DNA of 64,000 nucleotides from Rhodococcus rhodnii NBRC 100604 (GTDB lineage Bacteria; Actinomycetota; Actinomycetes; Mycobacteriales; Mycobacteriaceae), in NCBI RefSeq assembly GCF_001894925.1, contig NZ_BCXD01000001.1:62001-126000 (forward strand), written 5' to 3'. Every line of letters begins with the position of its first letter. Position 1 is the first letter of the stretch. The position numbers and the translations under genes are program-made. The notes under the pieces are model-generated. The model was not told the origin of the DNA. It worked only from the letters and a program-made list of their open reading frames with translations, and ran no database searches. This document shows, piece after piece, positions 62,932-64,000 of this stretch.

Positions 62932-64000
62932 GCCGCCGACCGCAGCATTCGCCTGAGCGGGACGACGAGCACGACCGCCGCGAGCGCCTCGGCCACGACG
63001 TAAGACCAGCCGATCGCCCGAATCCCGTGCTCCGGCAGGAACAGTGCACTACCACCCAGCACGACGACGGCGACGAGCAGCTGCACGCCGACGGCGAGCC
63101 GGAGACGACGCGTGACACGGGCGAGTGCGTTGTAGACGAGCGCGACGATCGCGAGCGGGAACGCCCACGCGACGATGCGCAGCAGCGGCACGCCCTCCTC
63201 CTGGTAGGCGGGGTCGAGCAGGCCGAGCAGCATCGGTGCGATCCCGGCGCACCCGAGCACGCCCGCGACAGCGACGGCGCCGAGAATCGTGACGTACCGG
63301 CGGGTCTCACGGCGGATCGCCGGTGCGCGCTCGGCCTCGGGTGCCGACACCACCGACGCGACGAACGGGCCGGTCAGCATCGTCATGAGAACCAGCACCG
63401 CGGACACGAGCGACCAGCAGATCGCGAAATACGCGTTGGCCTCCGCGCCGAGGGTCGCGATCACGACGATCGGCAGGACGAGCGGCGCGATCGCGCCGAC
63501 GACGTAGATGCCGTACGACGCCGCGAGAAAGCCTCGCATCTCGCGGCGCGGCGGCAACGTCACGGGCCCGTCGCGGTACTCCGTCCCCACGCGCCGCGCC
63601 ACCACGACTGCGAGAACGACGGCGCACCCGGCCGCGAGAAGCAGCCACGTCCAGACCATTCCGGCGCGCGACGCCGTGAACGCGAACGCGACGAGAGCCA
63701 CGAGCTTCGCGACGGAGTGGACGATGTTCTTCGTCGCCGCCCACCCGGCCTCGCGCAGGCCGACGACGGTGTGATCGAGCAGCGCGAACCCCGACAGGAT
63801 CGCCACGGCGAGCGGGAACAGCGCGGCGTCGAGCGGCCCGGTGAACATCTCGTCGGCCGGCCCGACCACGACGAATCCTGCGCCGAGCACCGCCCCGCAC
63901 AAGGCGCCGACCGTGAAACCGCGCGTCAGCATCGCGCGGGCACGCGCCCCCGCCTCGGGGAGGAAGCGCTCGAAAAGCGCGCCGAGCGAGAGATTTCCGA
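62847..64000 (-). CDS. Wzx/MurJ-like polysaccharide flippase, 5' end outside the window
   Basis: At least 384 residues of a multi-helix membrane protein in the MATE-like polysaccharide-transporter superfamily. Segments are GNLSLGALFERFLPEAGARARAM, YGIYVVGAIAPLVLPIVVIATLGAEANAYFAICWSLVSAVLVLMTMLTGPFVASV and LGLLDPAYQEEGVPLLRIVAWAFPLAIVALVYNALAR. It should move lipid-linked glycan across the membrane. The N-terminus lies beyond base 64000. Its 3' end, encoding a Ser/Pro-rich tail, overlaps the GH16 gene by 85 bp. Confidence 0.8.
   Translation of the reverse strand, partial: GNLSLGALFERFLPEAGARARAMLTRGFTVGALCGAVLGAGFVVVGPADEMFTGPLDAALFPLAVAILSGFALLDHTVVGLREAGWAATKNIVHSVAKLVALVAFAFTASRAGMVWTWLLLAAGCAVVLAVVVARRVGTEYRDGPVTLPPRREMRGFLAASYGIYVVGAIAPLVLPIVVIATLGAEANAYFAICWSLVSAVLVLMTMLTGPFVASVVSAPEAERAPAIRRETRRYVTILGAVAVAGVLGCAGIAPMLLGLLDPAYQEEGVPLLRIVAWAFPLAIVALVYNALARVTRRLRLAVGVQLLVAVVVLGGSALFLPEHGIRAIGWSYVVAEALAAVVLVVPLRRMLRSAAQPIGAASGAGSNSPSDSISRSSDSIGA

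Overview
The window is high-GC actinobacterial DNA. Several features point to the mycolic-acid-containing Mycobacteriales, most likely Rhodococcus or a close relative (inference). These are an antigen-85-type mycolyltransferase, an actinobacterial lipid-droplet-associated protein, and a fum / glpX / DUF4245 / xseB-xseA / lipid-droplet protein / ispH / DUF6542 neighbourhood like the one known around Rv1098c-Rv1112 of M. tuberculosis. Genes are dense, GTG starts and 4-base GTGA/ATGA overlaps are frequent, and leucine is mostly CTC in the host genes.

Region 1 (1-14.7 kb). After a small membrane protein, a uracil-DNA glycosylase (mug), the mycolyltransferase and a DHA2 drug exporter comes a leftward operon for a poly-gamma-glutamate-like surface polymer. 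In transcription order it holds a GAF-domain protein, a tiny one-helix protein, a membrane protein with a degenerate GGDEF domain, PgsB/CapB (single-base frameshift), PgsC/CapC (an internal tandem fusion), PgsA/CapA, and a lipoprotein that looks like a zinc amidohydrolase and may cut the polymer. An APC-type permease follows.

Region 2 (14.7-25.8 kb). A nearly complete phenylacetate degradation cluster: paaZ plus an EthD-like gene (frameshifted, with an eight-copy hexamer repeat) leftward with a TetR/PaaR-type repressor, and paaF-H-G-A-B-C-D-E-K rightward. Matching 14-bp palindromes lie in both control regions, one exactly filling the -35/-10 spacer. paaI and paaJ are not in the window.

Region 3 (25.8-38.3 kb). 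Accessory DNA: a DUF222/HNH protein, hypotheticals, a GNAT enzyme, a MarR regulator with a clear palindromic operator and a divergent SnoaL-like membrane protein, and an orphan Imm-5-like gene. Then comes a 5.75-kb segment with foreign codon use, bounded by a 562-bp direct repeat of the ychF 3' half. It carries two overlapping imine-reductase-like genes and a divergent 1031-residue SARP-family regulator. The intact ychF is on the right; the left copy has a nonsense mutation.

Region 4 (38.4-56.3 kb). Mostly core genes: a CD225-like protein, a methyltransferase, cstA with its small YbdD-type partner, an AI-2E-family transporter, sbcC-sbcD, rmuC, DUF6542, ispH, lipid-droplet protein, xseA-xseB, DUF4245, glpX and fumC. 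The glpX terminator hairpin ends one base before the fumC start codon.

Region 5 (56.4-64 kb). A rightward envelope-glycan cluster: acyltransferase-like protein, an IdeR/DtxR-like iron box, a double GT2 glycosyltransferase, a GT-C-like membrane protein, a 65-residue membrane protein and a secreted GH16 lipoprotein, all by 4-base overlaps. A polysaccharide flippase gene, cut by the window end, converges on it with an 85-bp overlap.

A recurring oddity is short tandem repeats at or across stop codons, seen at five gene ends. No rRNA, tRNA, CRISPR array, transposase or integrase was recognised.
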